A DNA stretch of 64,000 nt from Isochrysis galbana. Lineage: Eukaryota > Haptophyta > Isochrysidales > Isochrysidaceae. The notes beneath the pieces are model-generated. The model saw only the letters and a program-made list of their open reading frames with translations, searched no databases and was not told where the DNA came from. The stretch lies in NCBI GenBank assembly GCA_018136815.1, contig CM030931.1, positions 4,036,148 to 4,100,147 on the forward strand. The letters are read 5' to 3'. A program made the position numbers and the translations under genes. Of the stretch, positions 49,535-59,022 are shown in pieces; positions within the stretch are counted from its first letter, which is position 1, and each line of letters begins with the position of its first letter.

Positions 49535-50130
49535 GTCAACAACTAAAAGTTTATACTTAGTTCGCCCATGGGGGGGCACGAGCCCCCCTCTCTCTCCACT
49601 CCTCCCCTGCCATGGGGGAGGAATCACCCACTCTCCTGGCACGCCTGATGGCCTGCCAGGAGCACACTGCCATGCTGACCCATCCCTCTCCCCACAGGCA
49701 CGCCTGATTCGCCCGCCCTGGCCTGTCGTGGCCAGCCAATCCCTCTGACCAGCCCCTCCTCCCCCTGGGCCCCCCTGATCAGGAGCCCCCAGCCAGCTCC
49801 AGTCGACCCGCAGGGGCTCGGAGCGCCAGCGAGGGAGAGGCAGGAGGGGCCAGGGCCATGCCCCAGCCTCACCTGCCCCCTGAGTTGTGCTCCAAGGCCC
49901 CTGCAGGCCACCTGGGGACCTGAAGAGGGACCGCAGGCGCGCGCCATGGGCCCCCGCCGCAGGGAAGAGAGGAGGAAAAGGGAAGAGGGAGGGGAGGGGG
50001 GAGCGGCAGCTCTCCCCTCCGGCAGATACGTGTCTTCTCGCCCCGTTTGGGTAAGAGAAGACGGGGGCGCCAGAGCCAGGAGGGAAGGGCCGCGGCTCGC
50101 CGCGGCCACTCGCTCTAGCGAGGGAGATTA
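49535..50130 (+). mobile_element. LINE-family 5' fragment, type R2, plus orientation
   Basis: The hairpin AACTAA/TTAGTT around AAGTTTATAC ends 5 nt before ATG 49568, which opens MGGHEPP. The following CACTCCTCCCCTGCCATGG, TGGCACGCCTGATGGC and CTGATCAGGAGCCCC stretches recur inverted at 63930-63600. The body is GC-rich without a recognised domain and ends in G/A-rich sequence. Its partner fragment 50434-50770 faces it. Confidence 0.6.
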
Positions 50131-50433
50131 GCGCTTCTGGGCTCCTAGCTCACGAGTGCCCCCCCCCCCCCCCACCCTGCGTTGCTTTTACCCGAAAGGG
50201 GTTTTCCCCCAGCGTGGACTCGAGGAGAGGACGCGCTGGGGTGCGCGGGGTCGGTGCATGCACTGGGGGGAGGACAAATATCGAGGGGAGGGGGCAGTGC
50301 CCCCACCCCCCGGTATCACTCGGACACCTAGTCCGTCAGGCATGGCGGGATTCCGGGACGGAAAAGTTATGTCCAATTAGCTAGTGGGGTTGGCTGGGAT
50401 ATAACATTGATTATTTTATTTTGCTCGATCCGT
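50131..50433. other. Spacer between two R2 fragments
   Basis: Holds a 15-base C run (50159-50173) and GGGG-rich sequence. No gene. Confidence 0.4.
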
Positions 50434-50775
50434 CAACAGCTCAGGGGGCAGTGGAGGCTGGGCGGGCTCAGCACTCCCGGCCTCTCCTGCCTCTCCCTCG
50501 CGTGTCTTGCCGGTCCTGGGTGCCCCCCACAGCCCCACAGGCCTCTGTCTGCCTGGTGACTAGTGACCAGGCGAGGGGCGAAGGTTGAAGGTTGAGTACG
50601 AGTGCTGGCCCAAGTGCCAAGTGGGCCTGGGCAGATGCGAGTCCCGACCCGCGCCCACTGGGTGTGTTGGTCAGGGTGTTGAGTGCTCAGCCCATGCCAG
50701 AAATGCCAGGAGGCCGTGTGTGAGAGTGACTGATGGCCCCCCCCAGAGGGAAGTTAGTGCCATGTGAGGGGTGCG
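50434..50775 (-). mobile_element. LINE-family fragment, type R2, minus orientation
   Basis: In plus reading AGCTCAGGGGGCAGTGGAGG, CTGCCTCTCCCTCGC, CTGTCTGCCTGGTGAC and GACCCGCGCCCACTGGG match 4210-4400 and in part 63610-63720. No start hairpin is visible at its right end, so it is truncated at that side. Confidence 0.55.
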
Positions 50776-51051
50776 CGGAGAGCCCCCATGGTCCCATATT
50801 CCTATTATAACAATAGGTTCTTATTGTTGATGGAAACTTGGGCAAATTTTAGTGAATATTTCTGCTAACCCCTAGGGGGGGGGGATAACACACCCACCCA
50901 CAAGTCGTCGCCACAAGAGCCATCGTCACAGCCTCGTGAAAACATTAGCATGGCCATGGGCCATGACTACTCATACACAACACATAAAACACCTGAGGAT
51001 TTCATCTATGAGGGATGCACATGACAATTGACGAGGGCATGACTACGTTGT
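50776..51051. other. 3' flank of the pseudo-calpain gene
   Basis: No gene. CCATATTCCTATTATAACAA and a G-run near 50875 are the only marks. Confidence 0.35.
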
Positions 51052-54000
51052 TTACATGAGTGTGCAGGCCTTAGTCTTGCTTTCCAGGTCTCGTGCACCC
51101 TCGGGTGTGGCGCCAAGTCGTTCAATCTGCGCACGCAGAGCCTGCTTCTCACGATTTGCCCGCTCGAGCGCCGCAACGTAAGCCTGGTGCTGCTCTCGAG
51201 CATGGGCTTGGACTTGCTCGGCGTATGCTGCAAGCTCAGCCTGTGAGATCATGCCGTCCCCGTCAGTATCGGCAGCCGCAAAACCATTTTGGAAGGCCGC
51301 GTATTCGTCGCGATCCACTTTACCGTCCTTGTTCGAGTCAGCAGCCAAGAAGGCTCGTTGAGCGGGCGTCATCGCCGCAACGCCACTGCCGTTAGCGGGC
51401 ATGCTTCCTACTAGCATTGGCATGCCTGCCCTCCCCTTGAGCTGCTCCTCTTTTCGCATCATAGTCACATACTTCTCCTCGAGGGTCTCCAACTTTGTCA
51501 GCACACGATGAAGACCTGAGGGGTTGCCACACTGCGCGCAGTCGACTGTACATAGACGCGGATTGAGCTTCTCAAATTTGTGCTCGAAATCGGTGTAAAG
51601 GGTGAGAGCGAACTTATGCTCGATCCCAGGGCGATCAGTGTAAGGAATTACGATGTAGCGCTTGCCCTCATCAGGCTCGAGCTCGCCTATCTCAAGCCAC
51701 TGACCATCGCCGCGGCGCAATTCCGCCGTCTTGAGGACCTTGGGCGGATTTGGACCGTCCAACTTGATGTGATCACCCTCTCCTTGACAGATGACAAAGC
51801 CCACGGTTGGATAGTCGGGCTCCGTCTGAAGACCGGCCACGTCGCGCATGTCGGTTTTAACGCCATGGAGCTCCAGGAAGAGGAAGCAGCGTGTCCGCTG
51901 CTCCAGCGTTATTTGGAATTGGAAATTCTTCGTCCATTGCTCAAGGGGGCCAGTCACCGGCCCGCCTGCCGATTCCTCCTCGCCAAGAGCGTTCCCTGTA
52001 CCGCCACGTGACCATGCGTCTAGAAGAGTAGTGCGCTTCCAATCATCCTCGGGCTTGACGTCAGAAAAGCCAAAGTCGGGCACGCCATCGTCGTCTCGGT
52101 CGTCGGAAAGGATGGTCAAACGGAAGAGCGACTCGCGCCCAGGTTCAAACATGAAAGGCATCAGAATGTATGGAATGGGGGAAGACTTCTCGAATGTGTA
52201 CTCGACGGTAACCTGCCTCGAGAAGCGCGGTTCTTTGCAGAATACAAAGTCTCCGCCGTCCTCCTCGTCGCCGTCCTTGAGCACGAGCTTCCGCCTCTTG
52301 TGGTCTCCAGGGTTCTCGTTGCCCCTGAAAATGTAGAATCCAATCGCGTTGGAATAGTGGCGGCCGTGGCCCGCGCTCATCCGCGCATCTGGCTGTGTCA
52401 ACTTGATGACAAGCTTCGTCTTCGGTCGCGTGATGTTCAGAATCCACTGGTTGTTATTGCGCCAAGAGATGAAATTGGTGCAGCCACCGGCCGTCTCATC
52501 CATCCACCTCGATTTAACTGTGAAGCGGGTCCAAAGGTCATCGAGCATCCGGCACATGTAGACCTTTGTCATGTGCTTACAAAAGTCCTCGTACTCAATC
52601 CAGAATGTGCCGTCGTTGGACGATTTGGAGAAGTGCAGCATCTGGCGCAATCGTGAATTCCAGGCAGATGAATCATCAGACCATTTGCCGTTCCACTCCT
52701 TCGCATTCCCGTTCTCGTCGAGTGGAATTCGAAGGCGCATCAGCTTGTTATCCTCGAAATCACCACCAGTCACCATGCAGTAGGCACGATTTAGCAAGAT
52801 GCCTTTCGCCGTAGTTTGAGGTCGCGGTTCGCCCTTGGTTGTGCAGGTGCAGCCCACAACGTGTTCAGTCTTCATTTTTTCCATGATCTCGTCCCAGAGT
52901 CGACCTGGGGTGTGGCCCTTAGGGATCCACTGCTTCACGCCACCCTTCTCGGGACAGTCCTTGGTCAGGTCGAATTTGTATCCAATGCCGCCTGTGAGGT
53001 CCTCGAGTCCCTGCACTACTGTGCCGCCTTGCATCGCCTCGTATGTCCCCGAGTATTTTGCGAAGACCTTCTCCATGATCATAACCCAGTACACAGATGG
53101 GTCCACGTTGCGCGCGAACGCCGGATTGCCGTCGGCCGTGCATGGAATGCGGTCGTCGACAAGGATGACCTGCCAGTCATCATCTGAGAGCGGGTCGTCA
53201 CGATAGATCTTGCATACGAAAAAACCCTTGTCGGCATGAAGTTCAGCCTCGCCGAAGAAAAAACGATCGAGCTGTTCTCGGTTGCCGGACACAATGTTGA
53301 TGGCGGAGAGAAGCCATCGGTTGTCGATGCCAAATCCTTGCACGACATTCTCCACCTCCCAATCGTTTTTGAACAGCTTGGGAGTATCCGTCCACTCGCG
53401 TGGCCGTCGCCATTGCGTCACTACCGGCATGCCCGCCACGGGCTTACCACCATTGTAGACAGCTGGCTGATAATCGCCATTTGCGTTTCCTTTGGCTGGT
53501 GGGAAATCGGGATCCTCAAATAGCCCACCATTCGCCGCAGCGTTAGCGAGTGCCTGCTCAACCAATTCCTTCTTGCGCTTCTTGACATTTTCTGAGAGTG
53601 GCTGGCCCTCGATGGTCATCATAGGCACGTTTTCGACCCACTTCTCGAGACGCGCAAGTTCTTCGAGCTCCATTTTTTGCGCATATCCCATCTTGCCGTC
53701 GTCGCCGAGCTCCTCCCGTGTTTTGGCGACGTTGTGCTTCGCCATCGGCGGCGCCAAAGCATTTTTCGCGTTGGAGCCCGGCCCAGCGATGCCCTGCGGT
53801 CGAGGGCGATTGACCCCGACGACGCCACCGAGCCCTACCTCGCCGCCTTGAAGTGCCTTAACGTTGAACACCGTGTCGGTGCAGTACAGTGTGAGGTTAA
53901 AGTCGCCCTCTTGGTTGGGATGAAAAGTACATGCCAAGAAGGTGTACGTGCCCGCACCGGGCAGTGAAAACTGAGCAGAGACTTCCTGGGAGCCAACCGC

Positions 54001-56403
54001 GAATTTGGACGAGCCAACCAGGTCGGCCGCACGTTCTTCGTAAGCCCCACGTACCAGCCCGCCGCCTGATTTGAAGGCGAGGAATCCCAACGCAGGTGCC
54101 AGCGTGCTCGCTTGCTCCTGCAGCGTTTGGGCGTCCCCTGCGCGGCCTTCAGCCGCAGCCCGTTGAGCCTCAGCGGCGAGGCGCGCTTGCGCCTCTTGTA
54201 AGCGGGCCGACTCTTGTGGCGGCAGCGAGAGGCTAAGAACCCCTACAACCGTGGCCGGACCGTTGACACTGATTTCGAATTGGGGGTTCTGCGCCCAGGT
54301 GTCGGGATTGTTCGGACAACCACCAGCCGTGCCTTCTGCGACCTTCCACTTCCCGGCTACTGTGCGTTCTTGCCAATCGCCAGAATTTGGTAGAGGCGTA
54401 AGCAAGCACCCAGCAGGCGATGAGACAGTCAGATGGAAAGCCATCATGACTGATGGCTCGAGGGTGCACGGCAGGAGCGTGTAATCGACGCCGGGCTCCA
54501 ACTCAGCCTCGAAGCACACCTGCCGGGATTTGGCTATCCGGGAGAGCCCGAGAAGCTCGTCGTCCTGCAAAAAGCGTTTGCGACGGGCGCCCTCGCTCGC
54601 CTTCAAGAGATACACGCCTATCGCGTGGGGGTATGAATCGTCCTCGAGGTTCCCATCGAGCTCTGCGTCGGGTTGTGCAATCGCAATCAGCGCGGTCGTT
54701 TTTGTAGGAACTGTCAGGCGATACTGAGGGTTTGATCGCCAACGGGTGCCGGGCCACGTAGAAATGCAGCCCCCAGCATTGGTTGCATCCCACTCGCCGG
54801 CAACGTACGACTTGGTAGCATCATCCACCAGCCGGCAGACATATACCTTGGTGAATCCCGCGATGAAGTCGTCGAAAGTCATCCAGAATGACCCATCTTT
54901 GGGCCGCCCACCGAGCGAGGCAGCTGGTCCCGGCATGTTTTGCCACTCCATGGAGCTGTTGCCCCATGCTCCTTCCCACTCAACGAGCGGCGTCACCCGC
55001 CCGTCGCCACCTGTCCTACCGTAGCAATTACGCAGCCGCACCATCAACAGCCCCTGTGCATCCTTCATCTCAATCACCGGGTAGACGAGCGGCCGGTATT
55101 GCGTGTCCGGCAGAGCGGCCTTCTCCCCTGGTGATGCATGCTTCGCCTTGAATGTCGCGCCGAGTAGGTGGCCAGCACCAAGCAGCCCAGAGAGTTTGGT
55201 CCACATAGCCCCGGAAGCGATATCCGTCGCTGCGGAGACCATCAATTGCTTCTCGCCCATAAATGCACCGTCCCGAAGATAGATTTTATCCGAGAAGCCA
55301 CCTGTTAGATCCTCCAATGAAGCACCAACGCGACCGTTAGACATGGCCTCGTAGCAGCCGTACATCTTGGCTAAGGCCTTCAGCACTATCGCCACGGGCC
55401 CCTCGCGAGGCTCTGCATTGGATGAGTAAGCAAGCGAACGCTTTCCGTGGCAGGGCAGAAGATCGTCTACCACAGTTGTACGCCAGGCACCGTCTTTGAA
55501 CAAGCGGACCCCGTGCATCCCAGAGCCAGGCTCTGACCACACTAGCACACGTTTGAGGAGCTCGGGCCGTGTCCGCACCATTGCCAGCGCCCCGAGAATG
55601 TGCCGGTCCTCCAGGCCGTCGCGTGGCACGATTAATGTGCCCGGCTTGCCATAGGGCCCATCGAGCTCGCCGCTGCCAGGCAGAATCTCGAGGCGGGCCC
55701 ACGCGTCAATCTTCTTGGTCTTGGAGCCCGGAGCTCCAGAAACGTACAAGCATTTGGGATCCTTGCCAGCACAGTTGAACTCAGGATCCTCAAAAGCGGT
55801 CTTTCCTTCACGCCTTTGAGCCGCAAGTTGCGCCAAACCAGCAGCAAGCACGGGGTCGTTGCCGATTGACGCTTGCTGCACAGGCGGTCCGGCCGTGGCG
55901 CGGACAGGCTCCACATTGCGCTTCGAACCAGAACCATTGCTGAAAGGCGCGGGGGGCTGCTGCGCCGGCTGCGCAGCAACAATGTTGGCAGTAGCATGTG
56001 GCTCCAACGTGAAATCACCACCTTCGTGTCCGACCCCAAGCTTGAAATCGCCCTCGAATCCCGGCTCAAATGTCGAGGGCAGGATGACATAGCACTTTCC
56101 AGGTGGGAGGGGATCGCACTGGAACGTCACTCGCTGCGCATTGGTCGGTTTGAACTTGGACTTGGTGACGACCATCGAGGTACTGAGCGTATTGGTGAGT
56201 GGCACACCAATCTCTCCCTTGAGCACGATCAGCCCGATCGGCAGAAGCGCATCAGGAGGCTGATTCTGGGCCAGCTCGACGATGGCGGTGCCGGGTGCGG
56301 TGGGCACCAGCGCGTACTGCGGGTTCTTGGGCCAGGACGAGTGTTTGGGGCAACCCCCGGTCAGCTCGGGCCCTCTCCAGGCACCCTCGACGCTCTTCTC
56401 CAT
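51052..56403 (-). CDS. Double calpain-like pseudoprotease with EF-hands and CaaX end
   Basis: 1783 residues from ATG 56403, intronless. Order: C2-like calpain domain III (1-135; GAWRGPELTGGC), a linker, calpain protease-like module 1 (about 200-530), two C2-like domains (535-690 and 686-855, each opening with a W..AGGC motif), a linker, protease-like module 2 (about 955-1295), two more C2-like domains (1300-1440, 1463-1620), a helical segment, an EF-hand pair (about 1686-1698 DSNKDGKVDRDE, 1712-1723 DTDGDGMISQAE) and a short coiled coil. The catalytic Cys is Arg in both modules (LEDRHIL, Arg267; IDNRWLL, Arg1029). The His position (GHAY in calpains) is VYP or RAY; Asn is kept only in module 1 (LRNCYG). 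Both are therefore probably inactive scaffolds. The protein ends KACTLM, a CaaX box typical for farnesylation, suggesting membrane attachment with calcium sensing. Confidence 0.85.
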   Translation of the reverse strand: MEKSVEGAWRGPELTGGCPKHSSWPKNPQYALVPTAPGTAIVELAQNQPPDALLPIGLIVLKGEIGVPLTNTLSTSMVVTKSKFKPTNAQRVTFQCDPLPPGKCYVILPSTFEPGFEGDFKLGVGHEGGDFTLEPHATANIVAAQPAQQPPAPFSNGSGSKRNVEPVRATAGPPVQQASIGNDPVLAAGLAQLAAQRREGKTAFEDPEFNCAGKDPKCLYVSGAPGSKTKKIDAWARLEILPGSGELDGPYGKPGTLIVPRDGLEDRHILGALAMVRTRPELLKRVLVWSEPGSGMHGVRLFKDGAWRTTVVDDLLPCHGKRSLAYSSNAEPREGPVAIVLKALAKMYGCYEAMSNGRVGASLEDLTGGFSDKIYLRDGAFMGEKQLMVSAATDIASGAMWTKLSGLLGAGHLLGATFKAKHASPGEKAALPDTQYRPLVYPVIEMKDAQGLLMVRLRNCYGRTGGDGRVTPLVEWEGAWGNSSMEWQNMPGPAASLGGRPKDGSFWMTFDDFIAGFTKVYVCRLVDDATKSYVAGEWDATNAGGCISTWPGTRWRSNPQYRLTVPTKTTALIAIAQPDAELDGNLEDDSYPHAIGVYLLKASEGARRKRFLQDDELLGLSRIAKSRQVCFEAELEPGVDYTLLPCTLEPSVMMAFHLTVSSPAGCLLTPLPNSGDWQERTVAGKWKVAEGTAGGCPNNPDTWAQNPQFEISVNGPATVVGVLSLSLPPQESARLQEAQARLAAEAQRAAAEGRAGDAQTLQEQASTLAPALGFLAFKSGGGLVRGAYEERAADLVGSSKFAVGSQEVSAQFSLPGAGTYTFLACTFHPNQEGDFNLTLYCTDTVFNVKALQGGEVGLGGVVGVNRPRPQGIAGPGSNAKNALAPPMAKHNVAKTREELGDDGKMGYAQKMELEELARLEKWVENVPMMTIEGQPLSENVKKRKKELVEQALANAAANGGLFEDPDFPPAKGNANGDYQPAVYNGGKPVAGMPVVTQWRRPREWTDTPKLFKNDWEVENVVQGFGIDNRWLLSAINIVSGNREQLDRFFFGEAELHADKGFFVCKIYRDDPLSDDDWQVILVDDRIPCTADGNPAFARNVDPSVYWVMIMEKVFAKYSGTYEAMQGGTVVQGLEDLTGGIGYKFDLTKDCPEKGGVKQWIPKGHTPGRLWDEIMEKMKTEHVVGCTCTTKGEPRPQTTAKGILLNRAYCMVTGGDFEDNKLMRLRIPLDENGNAKEWNGKWSDDSSAWNSRLRQMLHFSKSSNDGTFWIEYEDFCKHMTKVYMCRMLDDLWTRFTVKSRWMDETAGGCTNFISWRNNNQWILNITRPKTKLVIKLTQPDARMSAGHGRHYSNAIGFYIFRGNENPGDHKRRKLVLKDGDEEDGGDFVFCKEPRFSRQVTVEYTFEKSSPIPYILMPFMFEPGRESLFRLTILSDDRDDDGVPDFGFSDVKPEDDWKRTTLLDAWSRGGTGNALGEEESAGGPVTGPLEQWTKNFQFQITLEQRTRCFLFLELHGVKTDMRDVAGLQTEPDYPTVGFVICQGEGDHIKLDGPNPPKVLKTAELRRGDGQWLEIGELEPDEGKRYIVIPYTDRPGIEHKFALTLYTDFEHKFEKLNPRLCTVDCAQCGNPSGLHRVLTKLETLEEKYVTMMRKEEQLKGRAGMPMLVGSMPANGSGVAAMTPAQRAFLAADSNKDGKVDRDEYAAFQNGFAAADTDGDGMISQAELAAYAEQVQAHAREQHQAYVAALERANREKQALRAQIERLGATPEGARDLESKTKACTLM

Positions 56404-56699
56404 CGGTGATGATTGGGGGGGAGGGAGGGGGGGGGGGAAGGCGGAGAGAGAGAGAGGGACGGGGTCTGGCGGGCGTCCCTGTGTGGGTTGGCCTTGGGTG
56501 GAGGGGGGGAAGGGAGGGGCGGCGCCAACGCTTCTCGGCGTGTACCTGACAGTGAGCAGTGAGGGAGTGTGAGAAGAAGAAAATGAAACCGGGCGAGCGA
56601 GTGAGCCCCGCTCCGAGCGACTTGTAAGTTAGTTATCTCATGGCCATGGTCCATGCTGTGTAGAACATCAATACCCCTCGTTGCCAAAAGTTTGACGTT
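56404..56699. other. Upstream region of the pseudo-calpain gene
   Basis: G/A-rich: a GGGGGGGAGGGAGGGGGGGG tract at 56416 and AGAGAGAGAG at 56444 directly before the start, seen as C/T-rich leader on the minus strand, as in the C2 gene at 1361. Confidence 0.45.
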
Positions 56700-57470
56700 C
56701 TATTCTTGGGAAGTGCCGGCAGGACTCCCGCTTTCATCGGGCTGACCCGACACATCTGGCCTAGCCACTATGCGGGCTGCCGCAGGGCTCCCACAGGTGA
56801 GACAGAACCGCAGGCACACTGCCCTGCCGGCGTTGCTGTCTTCGGGCTCTTCCTCCTCATCCACATCCAGAGGGGGGGGAGCGAGTTGTGTGGAGTTGTT
56901 AACAATCGGCTTTGGATCCGACTGGGGGTCGGCTCGCTTTCGCGATGGCTGCTGTGGTTGTGGGGCTGGTTGCTTCTGGGCTTGCTGCACTGGGTCCTTC
57001 CCCATGGGTCCCTTCTGAGCGGCTTCCGCGTACGATTTTTGTGCAGGTGTTGGTTGTTGGTTGGAGGGCGCAAAAGCTCCCAAGATTGATTGTTGTGTCA
57101 AGTGCCCGCCCACGAGGGGTGCGCTGATGGTAGGAGTTGCCGCCATGGGGGTGGCAGCAGTGCTGCCAGCCCCCATGGGGAGTCCTTGGTTGGGTGGCGA
57201 GACGAGGGAGGCGTGTGGCAGGGCACTGCCCTGGCTCTGGTCTGCACCAGGGAACAGGACTCTGCCTGTTCCCTGGCTGTGTGGCTGCTTGGGAGGCGAG
57301 GGAGGTGGCGCCATCTCGACGTCCTGATCGGGAGGGGCTGAGGGTTGCGAGCGCTTGGGCTCCGGCGGCTTGGGTCGGCCCCGTTGGGGTGTCGTGGCGG
57401 CAGGGGGCTGGGAGGTGGGAGCGGTCGGCGCGCGCTCCATCGCTAAAACTATAACAATAGTTTCTCAACG
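56700..57470 (-). pseudogene. LINE ORF 5' part (gag-like), MERAP type
   Basis: ORF 57440-56700, 246 residues, MERAPTAPTSQPPAATTPQR. The hairpin AAACTAT/ATAGTTT lies 5 nt before the ATG. Low-complexity Pro/Gln-rich with PPDQDVEMAPP, SYAEAAQKG and an acidic DVDEEEEPED run, comparable to the PDSEGEDQQMDSD run of the LINE at 14.6 kb. A short Cys pair (LRFCLTCG) follows before the end. The endonuclease and transcriptase are absent and no 3' terminus lies near. A 5'-containing remnant. Confidence 0.6.
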
Positions 57471-57661
57471 ACACCACAACTCTAGCCACTTCCTATCCCG
57501 AACTAGCATTTTGGTAATATATGTGTATGCCAGCACCGTTACATCGCCAACATGCTTCCTCACACCCTCCACTGTCATTGGCAACAGGTCAGGTACACAC
57601 AACCAACGCAGAGTATACGACTTGGGTATGCCTTCTCTTCATTCTTGCTTGCGCGCCGCTT
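57471..57661. other. 3' flank of EBP2
   Basis: About 190 bp between the EBP2 stop and the LINE fragment; no gene or clear polyadenylation signal. Confidence 0.35.
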
Positions 57662-58555
57662 TCACGCTCTCGCCTTCCGCCGTGCTTCCTTACCGGGCCG
57701 GCCTCGGCCACCGGCCCGTCCTCGGCCCTCTCCACCCCTGCCACCTGCTCCCTTGCCTTTTCCTCCGCCCTTGCCACCTCTCCTGCCATTGAAGTAGCTC
57801 ATGTCACCGGACGACTCTGCTGAATTGCGCTTATCTTTGCGCTGCTTCTTGCCAAAGCGCTGGTCGGCGCGCTCGCGTTTGCTCACAACCGCGCTCCCGC
57901 TGGCATGACGCTTAGAAGCGGGCTCGTCGATGCCGATGTCAAAGCCGTCGAACTTGTTATCCAGCTTGATGCCCTTTTTTCGCGCATTTGTAACCTCGGC
58001 GATCGAGCGCTTCTTTTGCTGCGCGCGCTCCTGCATTTTGGCTACTTGCACCGCTTTACCGAACTTCTTGGCGGTGCGCTGCTTGCGGCGTTCATCTGCC
58101 GCCTTTATGGACTCTTGCTCTCCGATGATCTTGCGCTTGACGCGCTCCATGTGCTTATCCGACTTAGTCATCTCTGCAAAGTAGTCGTCCGGCCGGCGGT
58201 AAGGAATACCAAGTCGATCCATGCGGCCTTGGGCAACCTTGACGGCGGAGAGCGCCTGGTTGTAGAATGCGAGCTCACGCTTCAGGTCATCCTCCGCGTC
58301 TTCCACACCCAGCGGCTCTGGCGCCGTCACGACTAGGCAATCGAGCCATGCCTTGTCGTCGTCCTCTGGGTCAGCCCCATTGGTCAGCTGCTGCAGCTTG
58401 AGCTGGAGCGCGGCCTCGTTAGAGATGGCAGGCTGGTGGCGGACGGGACGCCCTCCATTCATCGCCAGCAGCTCCTCCTCCGCCTCGCCTTCCTCCTCCG
58501 CCGCCACAGGTTTGGGCTTGATCTTCTTGGTGGGGCGAAGCATTCCCGTGGCCAT
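57662..58555 (-). CDS. EBP2: Ribosome-biogenesis protein EBP2 homologue
   Basis: 297 residues from ATG 58555 (MATGMLRPTKKIKPK). The open frame extends 106 codons upstream but that part overlaps the divergent gene's leader and has no EBP2 similarity. An acidic N-terminal region leads to the core: DDLKRELAFYNQALSAVKVA, RMDRLGIPYRRPDDYFAEM, KSDKHMERVKRKI and RKQRTAKKFGKAVQ, the conserved EBP2 block. KKGIKLDNKFDG and RFGKKQRKDKRN then follow, and a Gly/Arg-rich tail. EBP2 is nucleolar and is needed for 27S pre-rRNA processing and 60S assembly. The Arg/Gly tail fits RNA binding. Family call is firm. Confidence 0.92.
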   Translation of the reverse strand: MATGMLRPTKKIKPKPVAAEEEGEAEEELLAMNGGRPVRHQPAISNEAALQLKLQQLTNGADPEDDDKAWLDCLVVTAPEPLGVEDAEDDLKRELAFYNQALSAVKVAQGRMDRLGIPYRRPDDYFAEMTKSDKHMERVKRKIIGEQESIKAADERRKQRTAKKFGKAVQVAKMQERAQQKKRSIAEVTNARKKGIKLDNKFDGFDIGIDEPASKRHASGSAVVSKRERADQRFGKKQRKDKRNSAESSGDMSYFNGRRGGKGGGKGKGAGGRGGEGRGRAGGRGRPGKEARRKARA

Positions 58556-59022
58556 CCGCGAGGACCGGCGGCCGCCCGGCCCCTGGCCTCCTATAACTTC
58601 TAGCGGCGACAAGCCAGTACTCTTTACCCTTAGAAGACCCCCCCCCCCCCCGGGTCGCGTTTCATCGTTTCTTCTTCTCGACCGACCACCGCCAACAACA
58701 AAACTCAGCTTAACGGCTCTCAACTGGCGAGGGGGGCCCGCAAGGGGAAGAGAGAGAGAACAATACGCAGCCAGGGGCGGCGGGACGGGCACCTCGCCGT
58801 GAGAGAGATGTAGCTGATAGAGCGAGGAGAAAAGTGCGAGAGGCTTCTCTCCCCGCGGCCCCTTCAGTTTCATTGTACCGATACAGGGGAACGAGAGGAG
58901 AAAGAGAGAACTTTAGGAATACTTTACATGATCAAGAGAGGAAGAAGTGGGAGAAGAGCGAGAGGAGAGAGGAGAGCGCGAGCGAGGGCAGGGGAGAGGC
59001 CACCTCCGCTCCCCACATTGGC
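58556..59022. promoter_or_regulatory. Divergent promoter between EBP2 and the kelch receptor
   Basis: 467 bp lie between the two ATG codons. It contains a C run (58640-58651), an AGAGAGAGAG block (58748) and purine-rich leader sequence before 59023. No TATA box is definite, typical of a housekeeping bidirectional promoter. Confidence 0.45.

Noticed and set aside
51052..56403. Active calpain protease
   Set aside because: Catalytic Cys is Arg in both modules and the His is missing.
58556..58873. 106-residue N-terminal extension of EBP2
   Set aside because: It lies in the divergent promoter and lacks family similarity; MATGMLRP fits an EBP2 start.
58834..59022. 63-residue N-terminal extension of the kelch receptor
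   Set aside because: Basic sequence from the purine-rich leader; the inner Met at 59023 opens a clear signal peptide.
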